From: Ophiodon elongatus
Lineage: Eukaryota > Chordata > Actinopteri > Perciformes > Hexagrammidae
Length of the DNA stretch: 64,000 nucleotides
Direction of reading: 5' to 3'
NCBI GenBank assembly: GCA_016806645.1
Contig: JACSYO010001931.1
Span: 904,501-968,500, forward strand
Below, in pieces: positions 1 to 11,960 of the stretch. The position numbers and the translations under genes were made by a program. The stretch's first letter is position 1. Every line of letters begins with the position of its first letter. The notes beneath the pieces are model-generated. The model made no database searches. It was not told the DNA's origin and was given only the letters and a program-made list of their open reading frames with translations.

Positions 1-366
1 AAATAGTCACGTAACAAAACAAACACGCCACTTTTATCCTGTTGTCGTGCGTACTGAGGGGAGGTAATTTAGATTTGTCCCATAGCAGTAAAAGCATCAT
101 GTGACGTCACCCGGACACGGCGCTTGCTGAACGGCCGTAAACCCCCAGTAACATGTCGTAAAACCGATTTGCATCTGTTGTCAGAGAAGTAAACGGTTGT
201 TGCCTTTGATATCACAAACTGCGGTGTATTTTGCGTTTTGAACTATGATAATAGTTGCGCTGGCTGCGTCTCCGCTCGAGCCCGTACAGTTAGACAACAT
301 GGTGGACGTTGTGTAGGCTTTGAGGAGCCAGGAAATGACTTGATCCCCATCAAAACAAGCTCGGAA
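1..366 (+). promoter_or_regulatory. zfp64: zfp64 5' flank and probable promoter/5' UTR
   Basis: This is the sequence before the chosen zfp64 start. It holds a perfect palindromic cAMP-response element (GTGACGTCAC, 101-110) and several CpGs around 110-140 and 262-290. No TATA box is obvious. Two in-frame ATGs at 244 and 298 both run into a TAG at 313-315, and another ATG at 336 stops after one codon. If transcription starts upstream of 244 these would be short upstream ORFs. The transcription start cannot be placed from sequence alone. Confidence 0.5.
101..110. promoter_or_regulatory. Perfect CRE palindrome (CREB/ATF site)
   Basis: GTGACGTCAC is a perfect 10-bp palindrome containing the full CRE TGACGTCA at 102-109, about 260 bp before the zfp64 ATG. 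Full CREs close to CpG-rich promoters are commonly bound by CREB/ATF. Binding here is inferred. Confidence 0.55.
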
Positions 367-3128
367 ATGGCAACATACGACGCCGAAGGTAAAAGGAAAC
401 ACTTATTAAGAAGATTCCTGACTACACCCATATCTCTAGCATCCCAGTTATGATTTCGCGTCGTTATATTGCAGTCATCTTTATGCCAGTTTCACACATA
501 CAGGTACTATGTCACGCAACTTTCTATTAATATCATTGGTTCCTTTTGTTTGTGTTTTCTGCCTTCTTATGCCGGTGCAGGACATTCTGTTGTGGTGGAA
601 TTGAGTCCAGACATCCATATCTGTGGCTTCTGCAAGCAGCAGTATAATAATTTTGAGGTCTTTCTCGCCCATAAGCAAAATGGATGCTCCCTACCAACCT
701 CTGACACACCAGCCACCACTGCAACAACCACTCTCACAGGTAAAATACTAGACTTCTGTATTTGTTCAACAGTTCGCACGTAGATTTGAGTCACAGTCTG
801 CCTGTCTCGTGCCCTCACACCCTGTCATATTCTTGTTCTGCTCAGATTCCAGCACTGAGTTTGTTTTCGAGGAAACCTACCAGACTTGTGTTATGCGAGG
901 TGTTAAAAAGATCCTGACCAAAGCACAGAAAACACCTTCCAAAAAATTAAAACCTTCCCTGACTTCAAAGAGACACAGCTGCTGTTTCTCAGGTTAGTGC
1001 CTCACGCCGTTTACGACTGTAACACATTTTCTCTTTTCGGCTGCCAAGCAGGGGAAACAGTACTTCCTGCCAAGTCATGTCATTAGCTGTTATTTATTCA
1101 GGACTCTTTTAGATTGACTTTCCACAAGCAACACACCTTGTAAAAGCACTATTTCTGTTCATCTACAGGTTGCACTTTCAAGACGCAGTATGGCCAAAAA
1201 GACATGGAGCGGCATCTCAAAACCCACACCGGTATGTCAATGCTCTGCACGTGTGATTCTCTCTTGCTTCATTTGATTTCATATTAACACAAGTTTTTTT
1301 TTTTTTTTTTTTTTTCTTCTTCTCTTTTTTTCATCCGCCATAACAGGTGAGAAGCCATTTGAATGTGAGCTGTGCCACAAACGCTTCAGCCGGCGGGACA
1401 AGCTCAACATGCACAGCCGCTCACACACGGGCGAGAAGCCGCACAAGTGTAAACACTGTCCCTACGCAGCAGCAGACAGCAGCAGTTTGAAGAAGCACCT
1501 GCGTATCCACTACGATGAACGGCCGTTTAAGTGCCAGATCTGTCCTTACGCCAGCCGCAACTCCAGCCAACTCACGGTCCACCTCCGCTCACACACTGGT
1601 AGGTAGTCACAAATCCAGAATGGTCCGCAAACTGCAGGATGATGTTGTATTTTTAGACTGCAATTGAGAATGATTTTGCGTTTTTGTCCCGTCATCTTGT
1701 TTGATTTCATTCCAAGGGGATGCGCCTTTCCAGTGCCAACAGTGTGACGCAAAGTTCAAAATTAACTCGGACCTGAAGAGGCACATCCGGATTCACTCCG
1801 GGGAAAAACCATACAAGTGTAACTTTTGTGAGTACCGCTGCGCCATGAAAGGCAACCTGAAGTCTCACATTCAGATCAAGCATGGCACCGAGAACTCCTT
1901 CCACTGTGTGCACTGTGAGTTCCAGTGTGCCAGCAAGACTGCTCTGCGTGAGCACACGCGAGAACACCAACCCATTCAGCCCATCCAGTGTTCCAAGTGC
2001 ACTTACTCCTGCGTCAGCAAGGGGGCGCTCAAAGTCCACGAGAGGATCCACTCAGAGGATCGCCCCTTTAAATGTGACTTCTGCAACTTTGCCTCCAAGC
2101 AGCGCAGCAACCTCGTCATCCACAAAAGGAAGTGCCACTTGGATAAGCCGGAAAAGGGCAGCGGTGGCAGGGCCGGAGGAAAAAGCGGAGGTGGGGACTC
2201 TCCGAAGCCTGTGGGCTCCAGGTATCGGGCCAAACTAGAAGCGGCTCGAGCGTTCTGCTGTGACTCGTGCGACGCTTCCTTTGTGAGGGAGGACTCCCTG
2301 CGCAGCCACAAGAAGCAGCATCGAGACACTCAGAATGTGTTGCAGCTCCAGCTCTGTGGCCCAGCTGATGTCAACTTGGTTCCTGTCACAACGTCGCAGA
2401 GCAACACACAGCTCGAGGTCCCTATCCCGCCTGACTCCATGGCTCCTTACGGCAGCGCGCAGCTCAAAATCATCGTATCTCACCAGGAGAACCCCTTAAT
2501 TCCGGCTGGTGTGGATAGTCCGCATAAGACCAGCATGGTCCTGCTCAGCCCGGAAAGCCAGGACATGGTTGTCAACTCCATGATCCAGCAGGTGAACTTG
2601 CTCGCACCAATGCAACCCCTCGGGTCATCCCAGGCTGCAGAGGCCCCCCTAGAAACTCAGACGGTCCTGTTGACGCAGCTCGGCCCCGGCGACGCCAACA
2701 ACCCGCTCCACCAGGCCCTGCTGCAGACCGCCATCACCGCTCAGGACCCCAGCAGCGGCACGCAGACGACTTTCATCACAACCTGCTCCGAGCTGGAGGG
2801 CCTCAACGCCTTGATCCAGGAGGGTGGCACGGAGGTGACGGTGGTGACCGAAGGGAACGCCGCCATGGTGGCTACAGCAACTCCAACCAACAGGGCGTGT
2901 GGTCCATCGGAGGACATGTCTAAGCCGGCAGGGGCAGTTGCGGTCGGGGGGAGTGCCGTACCCTGTGAGGAAAGTGCGTTGCTGGTGCCAAACATCGGCC
3001 TTTGCAGCCAGAATGTGGTCATCCACGGTGTTCCACTCATAGTGTCCACTCAGCCGCAGCAGACGATAGAGCAGCTCTCTTCTCACACACTTTACTCAGA
3101 TACACACACACTGGAAGACATCCCATAG
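367..3128 (+). CDS. zfp64: Zinc finger protein 64 (C2H2), complete, 6 coding exons
   Basis: Coding exons are 367-388, 581-739, 846-992, 1169-1231, 1347-1598 and 1717-3128, all with GT..AG borders, giving 684 residues (human ZFP64 isoform 1 is about 680, from memory). Exon 2 encodes a segment close to human (VELSPDIHICGFCKQQ). Exon 4 completes an atypical finger, exon 5 encodes three C2H2 fingers (residues about 134-213), and exon 6 encodes six more; the last (FCCDSCDASFVREDSLRSH) is set apart by a Gly/Lys-rich linker. The C-terminal half has the conserved EGLNALIQEG motif and is finger-free. The protein is a nuclear DNA-binding transcription factor; ZFP64 has been linked in mammals to MLL promoter activation and Notch signalling. 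The start has G at -3 and +4, but a missed upstream exon is possible. Every intron is phase 1. Confidence 0.93.
1293..1332 (+). repeat. Poly-T/TTC tract before zfp64 exon 5
   Basis: A T homopolymer of more than 20 bases merges into TTCTTCTTC just before the acceptor at 1346. It probably acts as an extended polypyrimidine tract and is likely length-variable. Confidence 0.7.
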
Positions 3129-3860
3129 TGAGTGGAGGGCTCGGTGTGTTTTTCTGAAAACTGAAAGACTGTAACTGCATCATAAGCTATTTCTTTGCCA
3201 GTATGGACTCTTAGGCCTAAAGGTTACATATGTGCAGGCTCTTATCAATAACTGCTTTTTTCTTTCTCGCAATTTAATCATTGACCACTGAATTAACAAT
3301 ACTGTTGACTTTGGAGAAGTAATGGTTTTGTTGTTCTAGCACAATAGTACAGAATAACTTTTTAAATGTGAATGTTACTGGTCATCATTTTTGCATACTC
3401 TATATGCAAGGCTTATTTTTGGAGGCATCAAAATTTGAATAAAAAAAATTACCTTAAATGTAATTAATTATTTAAAAAGGAGGTTTATTTTTAGGCAACA
3501 GCTTCAGAAAAAAAAAAGGAATAAAGAAGAATAAAGCCTGAAATGGACACAACTTGAAATTGGATGTTTTTGTGCCATGGATTTCTCCAAGTTGTCCATC
3601 AGGTGGCAGCAGAGTGATACGAGTGACGCGGGACGTTCACTCTGAAATTGTGGCGTGTTGCAGTATTAATAATACATATTCTGTCTGTGTAGCTTTTTTT
3701 CTTTTAGAAATGACGCATTTTCAAGTCCTTATTTTGAATCCAGGACCCAGATGTTTTGTTTTTTTTTTGGAGAAAAACATTAGACTGCATATGAAGGTCT
3801 TTAGTTTCTAAAAGCCAAGTTGCTCTCCCTATAGATTTTTCAATAAAGTGCCTGTCTTGC
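3129..3860 (+). other. zfp64: zfp64 3' UTR and alternative polyadenylation signals
   Basis: AT-rich sequence follows the TAG stop (3126-3128). AATAAA hexamers occur at 3438-3443, 3520-3525, 3530-3535 and 3842-3847; the last is followed by a GT-rich stretch typical of a downstream element. Several 3' UTR lengths are therefore possible. No other coding sequence is visible. Confidence 0.6.
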
Positions 3861-4269
3861 TTGTGGCTATCTATTATTGTGGCCATTTTTACACTCAGAC
3901 TTCAGCACTTAGTATTTGCAGAGATTGAAGGCTGCACCTGAATAGGAGTCTCCTATGAACAGATGACCATTGATTTCTTTCTCGTGCCTCGGCACTAATG
4001 GCTCTGCCGATGCAGACTCGGGGCTCAGCATGGCCACAAACTCAGATGAAGTTTGTTTGATAGAGGACTCTTTGCAAGCACCAAAGTTTCACCTCACAGT
4101 TTGGTTTGTGTTGCAAAAGGGCAAAAGAAAATGGTAACCAAACAAAGGAACATAAAAGACCATGTCTCTTCTGTTGCTTCACATTTGAGTTGGTGTGACA
4201 CGTTAGATTGCTTTCTCTGTATTTTAATTGTTGATGCCTTTTATTCTGTTCTGTTTATTGTCTGTGAGT

Positions 4270-4960
4270 GACGGTACTTTTTTCTGGATGGGATTAGTAG
4301 GAGAATGTAACAAAGTACCGTAAGTGCTGTACTTTTTAGTGATGCTTTTCATGAGTACTACCATTTTATGATACTTACACTTCTACTTCACTGCATTTAT
4401 GAGGGCAGTACTATACTTTTTACTACATTTCTCTGTCGGCTATTAGTTTGCTAACCTACTAGTTACTTTTCTCATTAAAGGAATAGTTTGACACTTTGTA
4501 AAATACACATATTTGCTTTATTGTTGAGAGTTGGACATTGAACATTGATACTTATATCTCTGTTAACAGTGGAATCAATCTTCTCATCTAACTCTGCAAG
4601 AAAGCAAATAAGCAGATTTTCCAAAATATCAAACTACACTCCTTTAGGATTCAACCTACAAAACATATAATCAGTTTATAAGGTATGATGCAGATATGTT
4701 ACAGATTAAACCACTGAAATACTTTAAAGTATTTAAAATTAGGCCCACTGCAACATTAAAATCCTGCTTCCATGAATCAGTAGGCCTGATACATATCCAG
4801 TAATGTAATATGTTAAGTAAGGGGCCGTCCTAATGTACAATTTAATTGTTCTTACTTTAAGAAGTCTACAATCGGCTGATAATACTTTTGTACTTTTCCA
4901 TTTTTTTAATGCAGGACTTTTGCTTGTAATGGCCTTCGAGTTGCAGTAGATATTTTATTT
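4270..4960 (+). repeat. Teleost GTACTT-rich dispersed repeat, split by a MITE
   Basis: The segments 4270-4477 and 4656-4960 read as one colinear copy of a very common fish interspersed repeat, recognisable by runs such as CATTTTATG..ACTTCTACTTCACTGCATTT at one end and AATACTTTTGTACTTTT..GCAGGACTTTTGCTTGTAATGG at the other. The inner 178 bp is a different element inserted into it. Family recognition is from memory. Confidence 0.6.
4478..4655. mobile_element. Short MITE with ~55-bp inverted ends, nested in older repeat
   Basis: The left end (AAAGGAATAGTTTGACACTT, from 4478) matches the reverse complement of the right end (about 4585-4655, ..CAAACTACACTCCTTT) over about 55 bp. The match includes TTTGCTTT..GAGAGTTGGA against TCTAACTCT..AAAGCAAATAAGC. 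The internal part is short, so this looks like a deleted non-autonomous DNA element. A longer relative is at 15070-15395. It has no ORF. Confidence 0.7.
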
Positions 4961-5377
4961 GCTCTGCTTCCCACAATTAATAACCAACTTATCCATCACA
5001 ACTTCAGGAGCGCTAAGCATGCGCAATGTGAAACACCTTATTGTGATTCGTCGTTTGGTCTGGACTGGGATGAATTCTGCTCTTGCATTTTCAGTTCCTG
5101 CACTTGAGCTCACATTCATATTATAATCCCACCACTGAGCCGTGGTGTCAGTGGTGAAACCTTTTCAGCATTGTGTTTGATTCAAGGACCAAAGTCTTGT
5201 CGCTTGATCTTCGGGTGGAATTGCAACAAAACAAAAAAAAAAAGCTTCTGAAATTCCATCATGTATGAAGATGAGCGTTATGTGGGAAAAGTAAGAAGTG
5301 CTCTCTGGTGTATCTCTTTGATCTATTATCTAACAGACTTCCAGGCCCTAATCCTGAGCACCCTTGAGGAGGAGAGC

Positions 5378-5424
<47 letters not shown>

Positions 5425-7800
5425 GTTCCACATATGACGACATGGGTGAGTTAAGTGCTTCTTCTATGAGCTAAAACATCTTTTGAGCGTGTGGGGGGGA
5501 GTTTGAAATGTTAACAATCATGCTGACCTATATTTTGGTGGGTTTTTGGTTGCATTATGAATGAATATGTCACCTTATTTTAGGGTTTTACAAAAACATA
5601 ATATCTCATCCATTCTGTCATGAAATCTTAAACTTTTTCTTTGCTTGAAAGTAATGTTTTTCCCAAAAAGGTGGAGGAGTTTTAAAGGGACCTCTTGATA
5701 CTGTATTGCACTTCTTCTCAGTTCCTTCCTTCCTGTGTTTGAGATGTCGGCCTTTGAATGGGGGTCATAAATGTCTCCCCAAAAAGCCATTTCCACTCAC
5801 AGCTGCTTAAAGAAATCGTAAGTTGTGATGCATTCCTTCTGGACATAAACATTTCCAGAGAGGACCAGGTGGTCGGAGGACAACAAGCAGAGCCAGATCA
5901 ACACACAAGCTTTGGCAAAAGAGGACAGGTACTTTAAATAGTGTGAAAATGTCAAAGGACCGTAAAATAAACTTGAATGAACTTAGTATTACGGCTCATT
6001 TCTTTCATCAGAGGTGGTTATAAATCGTTCAGACAGCCACTGAGTGCAAACTGTTTTTCACACTGCGCTCCTCCGGGTGCAATCTGTCACTTCAACCATA
6101 CATTTCTGACCTTTGCTTTGTTTGCACACAATTCGCTATCCCATCAGTAAATGGCACTGAATGCCTTAATGAAATTAACTGATTGGCAAAGTATTGATAT
6201 GGATTTTGTTTTCCAATGCAGGCATCTTTTTACTGTGACACTATTGACATCTTAAGTGAGTTTTGATTCCTCGGGGCTTTTATCTTGTCTCAGTTTAACT
6301 CTTTTTGTCTGTGTGATAGAAATGCAACACGATGGAGCGAATTGATCAGCCATGTAACAAAAAGTACGCTTTGATTTGCCTTTCTGAATGCAATGTGATT
6401 ATTTGCTAAGACATAATGAGGCTATTGTTGTGTCCCGTGGGTGGAATCAATAGCATAACTTTAAGGCGAATTCAGGTGGTGATAGCCTCTGCGGGTGGTT
6501 GTGTGTTTCATATTCTTTTTTTGTCTTTTTCTCTCAACAAAATCATGCAAAAATGTGAAGTAATTGCTCAAATCTACACATTCATTCCCATTAGGGTTGT
6601 TTCACATTTCTTGAAAGCTTTGTCTCCTTTTTTTTTCCTGGTTTTCATTTGGCATTTGAGTGTTTAGGGTGTTGTCTTTGTCTTTTTTGTCTATCTTGGG
6701 TTGTCAGGAAGCATTAACCTGACAGGCTCTTTTGTTGTTTCTTTAAGATTGAAAGCAGCAGTTTAAAAGCAGTCCTCAGGGGGCAGAAAAATAAGTATAA
6801 TTTTGAGCCAAGGCATGGCTGGGGTGAGAGAGCCAAAGCCCATAAAAGTCCTTTGATGGACAAAGGCCCACTACAGTATCTCCTGCCCTCCAACACAGAG
6901 CCAGTGCCTTTCCCAACAAAGTCCTTCATAACGATGTGGGTTTCCCAATTTAGCAATGAGCGCTGAGTGTGATCTTGTGAATGCAAATAAGCAGCTATCA
7001 GCTTTTATGGTTCGGAAACAAAGACATTTCGCCATTGTTTTCCCAGCCCTGTTTCTGTGCCACTAACCCTAAACAAATGAATGTTTGCATGGTTTTAACC
7101 GTGCACATGGTGCCATGTATTGAAGCTGGAACAATTGCTCAATTGTTTGCTTTTATTCCATTTTTTTTTTTTTTTTGTGGGATGCAAGTTGTGTTGGGAA
7201 CAGAGGCTAAGTGTTTGCCTTGTGCCATCAGGTTTAGCTCTGCAGGGATACAGGATTTGTTGTTTTTTGTTGTTTTTTTATGCTCAGTTTTGTGACAGCC
7301 TCTGCTCGTTCTCACATGTCAGCATGTTGCTTTGTGTTTTCTCTATCCGCGTTCTCATCGCTTGAAGTGCAGGACAGTCAGTTTTTGTGTGGTTCGACAT
7401 TTGTTTTCATTGCCTGCCTGCCATCATAGAGCGATTAGATTGTTCTTCAGCAATAATTAAATTAACTTATGCTTGTGAAGAACTGGAATAGTAAAGCTGA
7501 TATAACAATACAGACAAATGGGGTTCAGTGGGGTTATGTGGACATTTAGAATGAGGCCATACTAGTTTAGGCAACAACAAAAAAAAAGCTATAAGCAGTT
7601 GGTGGGATCCACAATTAGAGCATTTGACTTTTAAATTAATACTTATGTTACCTCAGTCAGTGGCCAGTCTTAAAATAGTGTCCCAATTAAACAAACCTAT
7701 TTACAATTTTAAAAATTCCTCTGGTTTCAACAGATGGTTGTGAGCAAGTAAAATATTTTCTTTGTTAACACATGCCTTATCCTAAGAAAACAAACATCAT
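4961..7800. other. Intergenic, no gene; one (TC)n tract, one octamer
   Basis: No open frame here shows a protein family or splice pattern. It contains a C-run/(TC)n tract (5377-5422), an octamer ATGCAAAT (6981-6988), and several T-homopolymers. The 6690-7010 segment is less AT-rich and looks unique rather than repetitive, but I cannot test conservation. Confidence 0.6.
5377..5422. repeat. C12 followed by (TC)n microsatellite
   Basis: A run of about 12 C leads directly into about 17 TC dinucleotides: a homopurine-homopyrimidine tract. Confidence 0.9.
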
Positions 7801-7840
7801 GGAAATCTGATCTTTACAGACACAAGCCATTGTTGTGTGT

Positions 7841-7841
<1 letters not shown>

Positions 7842-7886
<45 letters not shown>
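7842..7886. repeat. (GT)n microsatellite
   Basis: About 22 uninterrupted GT repeats followed by ATGCATGTGTATGTG. The open frames across it are artefacts of the repeat. Confidence 0.95.
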
Positions 7887-7889
<3 letters not shown>

Positions 7890-7970
7890 CATGTGTATGT
7901 GCTTAAGTCTGTGTTTACCTTCCCTGCTTTCAAAGCACTTAATGCGCACAAATACTGCTGCTGCCAAATT

Positions 7971-7985
7971 CATTGTTATGCAATC
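7971..7985 (+). promoter_or_regulatory. Candidate POU5-SOX composite element
   Basis: CATTGTTATGCAATC agrees at the first 13 of 15 positions with the canonical OCT4-SOX2 composite CATTGTTATGCAAAT. Spacing between the SOX half (CATTGT) and the POU half (ATGCAA) is exact. It lies about 20.8 kb upstream of sall4, a known target of this pair in mammalian stem cells. Function is inferred. Confidence 0.35.
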
Positions 7986-10201
7986 TTAGAACATATAAAA
8001 AACAATTCGAAAAGAAGTATGAGTAATATGCATTATTGTTGATACTCAAAGGATTAGGCCGAACACTGCAATGTTTTTATAGCATCTTAACAGGAAAATA
8101 TAATATATACTAATATAATATCTAAAAATATAATTTACAAGTCTTTTTTTTTTTTTTTTTTTATGAATGAAATTTTTGATCACTGTTTCCCTATTCTCAA
8201 ACATAGTGAACATTTTTCATTTCATCATGCAAACGGTCAAGAAATGTTTTAAACGTCTTAGATGCTGTGGTTTGGATCATCAACGTTTCATGTTTATCCT
8301 TTTCATCACTGGTGATGATTCAGTACACCTTCAGTAGACCCAGGAAATGTTTTCATTTTGATATGGCATGGTGTTTTTTGAGACTGGAGAGGTGGAGAGA
8401 GGGGATGGTGACGGGAGAAGGAAAAGAAGATAAGATTAAAGCTGTGCTTTTTCAAGTATTACTGTTAGCATAACTTATGTGGTTGCAAAAGGATTCTTTT
8501 TTTTTTTTTTTGGTACCAATACAAAAAAATAAATTGTGCCTTTATCCCTATTGGTGCCCATTCTTTCCCCCCGCCCCCTTAAATTAAGTTCTCTTTCTGC
8601 CACCATAATGTCCACCCAACCCCATGATCTAAGTCATAGCCTGTCCATATTTGCTGTTTGTTTGACCCCATAAGGGCACGAACCCTGGCTGATCCTTCAT
8701 CTGAGGACAAAGCTTATGTTTGCTGTGACATCATAAATGCCTGTGCAAAGAAAACAATGGCTGATGAATTCAGCGGGAGTCGGGCACAGTGGACAGCAGA
8801 GCCACAGGGACGTGGCCCGAAACTTCCAGTGTCATGGAAAGTTTTTAGACAAGGACCCACACCTTGGCCAAACACACAGAATGCTCCCAAAATGAGGGGA
8901 AGCTGCACTCTGAAGGGATCGGATTGCGGCAGTTGTTTTAGAGACAGTGGCAGGGAGGGACTGGGTATTGCCGGGGGATCATCGGGTTATAACACTAAAT
9001 GTTTATATGAAGCTTTGTGGCTGTTGGAGACAGTCAGAGATGGGGCTCTGCTCCTTGGGGAAGAGAGACGCTTTGTTTTTATAGGCAGGCTGGAATGTGT
9101 TGAGGACTGTGGACATCTGCTTTATTAGCATATGCGATTTCACCCCCAGCTATGAATCTGCTGGTGGTCTGATAATGCGCCATACTGTTCCTGATATCTG
9201 TAAATACAGAACGTGTGAATGATTTACACCAGTTGATGAATGGGTTTAGGTTTAGAGTCAGTCATATTTGAAAATGAGCTTTTTAACATGTGACTGAGAC
9301 AGGAAGTGGGCTTTCTTAAAGGCATGTTTTTGAATAAAGTGTTTTGTTTTCAATTGCACCACACAGAGATTAGCACTATATGAATGTGTGGTGGTGGTAA
9401 TTTTTAGTCTGGCTCTCCTGGAGCTTATGGGTGTGAAAATTCCTCAGAAGCATTCTCAGGTCATTATGGATGCATCCCACCCCTGCACTCATACTGGCTC
9501 ATGGATTACCATTTTCTTTGTTAAGCTAATTGCATTATTGTGGCTTTTATTTTTTAAATCAAGTAGGGCCATTTGGGCCTATGTATGAATGTACAACCAC
9601 TTATGGATGAGATTCAAATGGAAATGTAAGTTTTTACTGTGGACATTGAAGCTTTCTTGTGACTTAATAGAACATTTTAAATGAATAAAAATATTTTTAT
9701 TAGCAATGATAAAATGTATCATCTCAACTCTACCCTGATATTACCCTGGTTAACACAGCCTCTGGGTATTTCCTGTTATCACAGCTACATGCCAGATAAT
9801 TAATTAGTTTATGAATGATGCACCATTTCTCAAAAAGTGCAGTGATAAAGATCACATGGCAAAGTCCCTTCAGACAGATATCATCTATTAAATAGAGCAG
9901 GCCCGTGTAACCTAACACCTTTTAGGGAATGCACTCAATCAAGCCTATTGTTTCTGCTCACATACAGTTCCCTCTGTGAGATAAGTGTGGCCTGGCCACA
10001 GAGATAACAACAATGCCTTAAAAGCATGGATGAGATGTTCAGTGTCAACACCTCCGTCTTTAAGAATCCAGCCCAGATTACTGTGCTAGTTCAGCTCAGT
10101 CAGCCGATCATCTGAGTGGAAAAACATTATTATAATTAACAATGTATGTGGAAAGTTAGAATGACTCTGCAGCAAGCCATTGTTTGCAGTATCACATTAT
10201 C

Positions 10202-10230
10202 CCTGACTAATATTCAGACTATTAGTCAGG
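10202..10230. repeat. Perfect 11-bp inverted repeat with 7-nt loop
   Basis: CCTGACTAATA (10202-10212) and TATTAGTCAGG (10220-10230) are exact reverse complements around TTCAGAC. It could be a dyad protein-binding site or a small hairpin. No terminator role applies in a vertebrate intergenic region. Confidence 0.8.
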
Positions 10231-10580
10231 ATGAAATGAGGTGTGCTGGGGCCTGTGGTGTGATTCACATTGCAATTTGATGAGGGCAGCTCCTGAATAG
10301 GCAGCATAAATATTATGGCATGGAGGATGTGAGTCAGGACGGAGAGAATTCAGTTCATTGGGCCATTATTTGAGTTGAAAGAGAGGAGAGGAAGTTGGTT
10401 TGAAGATTTGTCACCAGCAGATCTCTGTCTTTTAGGAAGGGGGGTGGTCTCTGCACAGCTCAAGAATGTGAAGAAAAAAAAACCTGGGTGTTGGGAGGTT
10501 TTTCAAAAATAAGAATAAATATTTCAGTTATGTGTTGCGTCGTCACAATTTAATGGAAAGCAACGTAACGCCTGATGAAG

Positions 10581-10629
10581 CCTGTTGTTCCAGAAATAAA
10601 TATGCTTCATGTATGTCTTGAACAACAGG
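10581..10629. repeat. Perfect 10-bp inverted repeat, 29-nt loop
   Basis: CCTGTTGTTC (10581-10590) and GAACAACAGG (10620-10629) are exact reverse complements. The halves resemble SOX or steroid-receptor half-sites. No function is assigned. Confidence 0.7.
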
Positions 10630-11529
10630 TTTAGTCCGCTCTCAGAAATCTCTGGGCAACAGGTAAATCGGACACTGACTGCATTCTCTTTTTGGTTTTG
10701 ATCTGCTCTCGCTGACTCATTACTTCATTTCAAGAATTTCGACTGCATCCACATTCCTCCTGAAAGCTCATTTGACGCAGTTGTCCTACTCAGACACTCA
10801 TCACAGCCGGTGGGAGGCTGATATATCCATCTGCGCCTGCGAAGGGGCGCTAATCCTTGACAACTGTGCCCCTCTGGCACCATATCCGTTGCACTGCTGG
10901 TTGTGTGATACAATAGACTCCCCTCTTTTGTCCTTGAAATTGTTTTAATTAGCCCCACGGCGGGGGGTGGGGTTGCAAACATAGGATGGACTCAATAGAA
11001 TTGACAAAATCACAGGAGCATGATACTACGGGCTTGGAGATGACAGACGCGTGTTAGAAATAGACCATCTGTAATAAAATGGATAAAAGTGACAGTGCAG
11101 GCCTCTAAATCACAACGAAGGAGTCAACTCAACCTTGGGCCTCAGCTAAAATGCTAGATGAATACAGGTTATCAAAAAGAATATGAATCACCTTGGAAAT
11201 TTCTGAATTTAGATCCATAAAGGTGTTTAAAACATGTTTCAGTATTACCTTATGTCATCGGAATCTAATTATCCTGAAGTTAAATTAAGTCCTTAATCTA
11301 ATATATGATGTGAACACTTTATTATAAATACACTTGTAGAGTGAAGTTAAGGAGAGATTTAAGTGGGCAATGATGAATATTTATTTCGTGTGTGAAAAAA
11401 AACCTGCCGCAAAACACACAATGAGACAATAACCCCCAAAACAAATTTCACTCAAATGTCACTTGCAGCACTTCTTGCAAAACTTTAAAACCTGTTATGC
11501 TTGCTGGCCCATGGTTCACTTAACAAAGG

Positions 11530-11539
11530 CAATGCAGAG

Positions 11540-11609
<70 letters not shown>

Positions 11610-11871
11610 ATACACTTGTATAGCTATCTTTGTTAGGTCCCATTTGAGTTTTAGACCTTCAGAGTGAGGACATTTTTGGAAAGTGGGGACAATTTCTCCT
11701 GTCCTCACTTTGGGACATACCTTCAAAGGCCTGTTTGAGGGTTCAGACTTGAATTTAAATCTCAGGTTAGAATTAGGTTTATCTTAGGCCTGGGGTCAGG
11801 CATTTAGTTGTGATGGTTAGGGGTTAGGAAATGTATAACGTCAATGTCCTCACAAAGATAGTAGTACAAGG

Positions 11872-11960
<89 letters not shown>

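Larger units (their letters stand above)
8025..11530. other. Intergenic, no gene; candidate non-coding regulatory sequence
   Basis: Contains poly-T runs near 8145-8162 and 8499-8511, and a 156-codon open frame at 8658-9128 that matches no family I know and has no gene-like context. From about 9720 to 10430 the sequence is non-repetitive and rich in GATA (AGATAAG, AGATAAC) and SOX-like (ATTGTTT) words. An 11-bp perfect inverted repeat is at 10202-10230. This block is the best-looking candidate for a conserved non-coding element in the interval, judged by eye only. Confidence 0.4.

Noticed and set aside
1707..3086. Several antisense open frames of 80-145 codons under zfp64 exon 6
   Set aside because: They are shadows of the zinc-finger coding strand; none has family features. 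The same applies to antisense frames under sall4 (31526-34701).
8658..9128. 156-codon open frame in the zfp64-sall4 desert
   Set aside because: No recognisable domain, no convincing splice or promoter context, and residue composition looks random. GC-richer unique DNA gives long open frames by chance.
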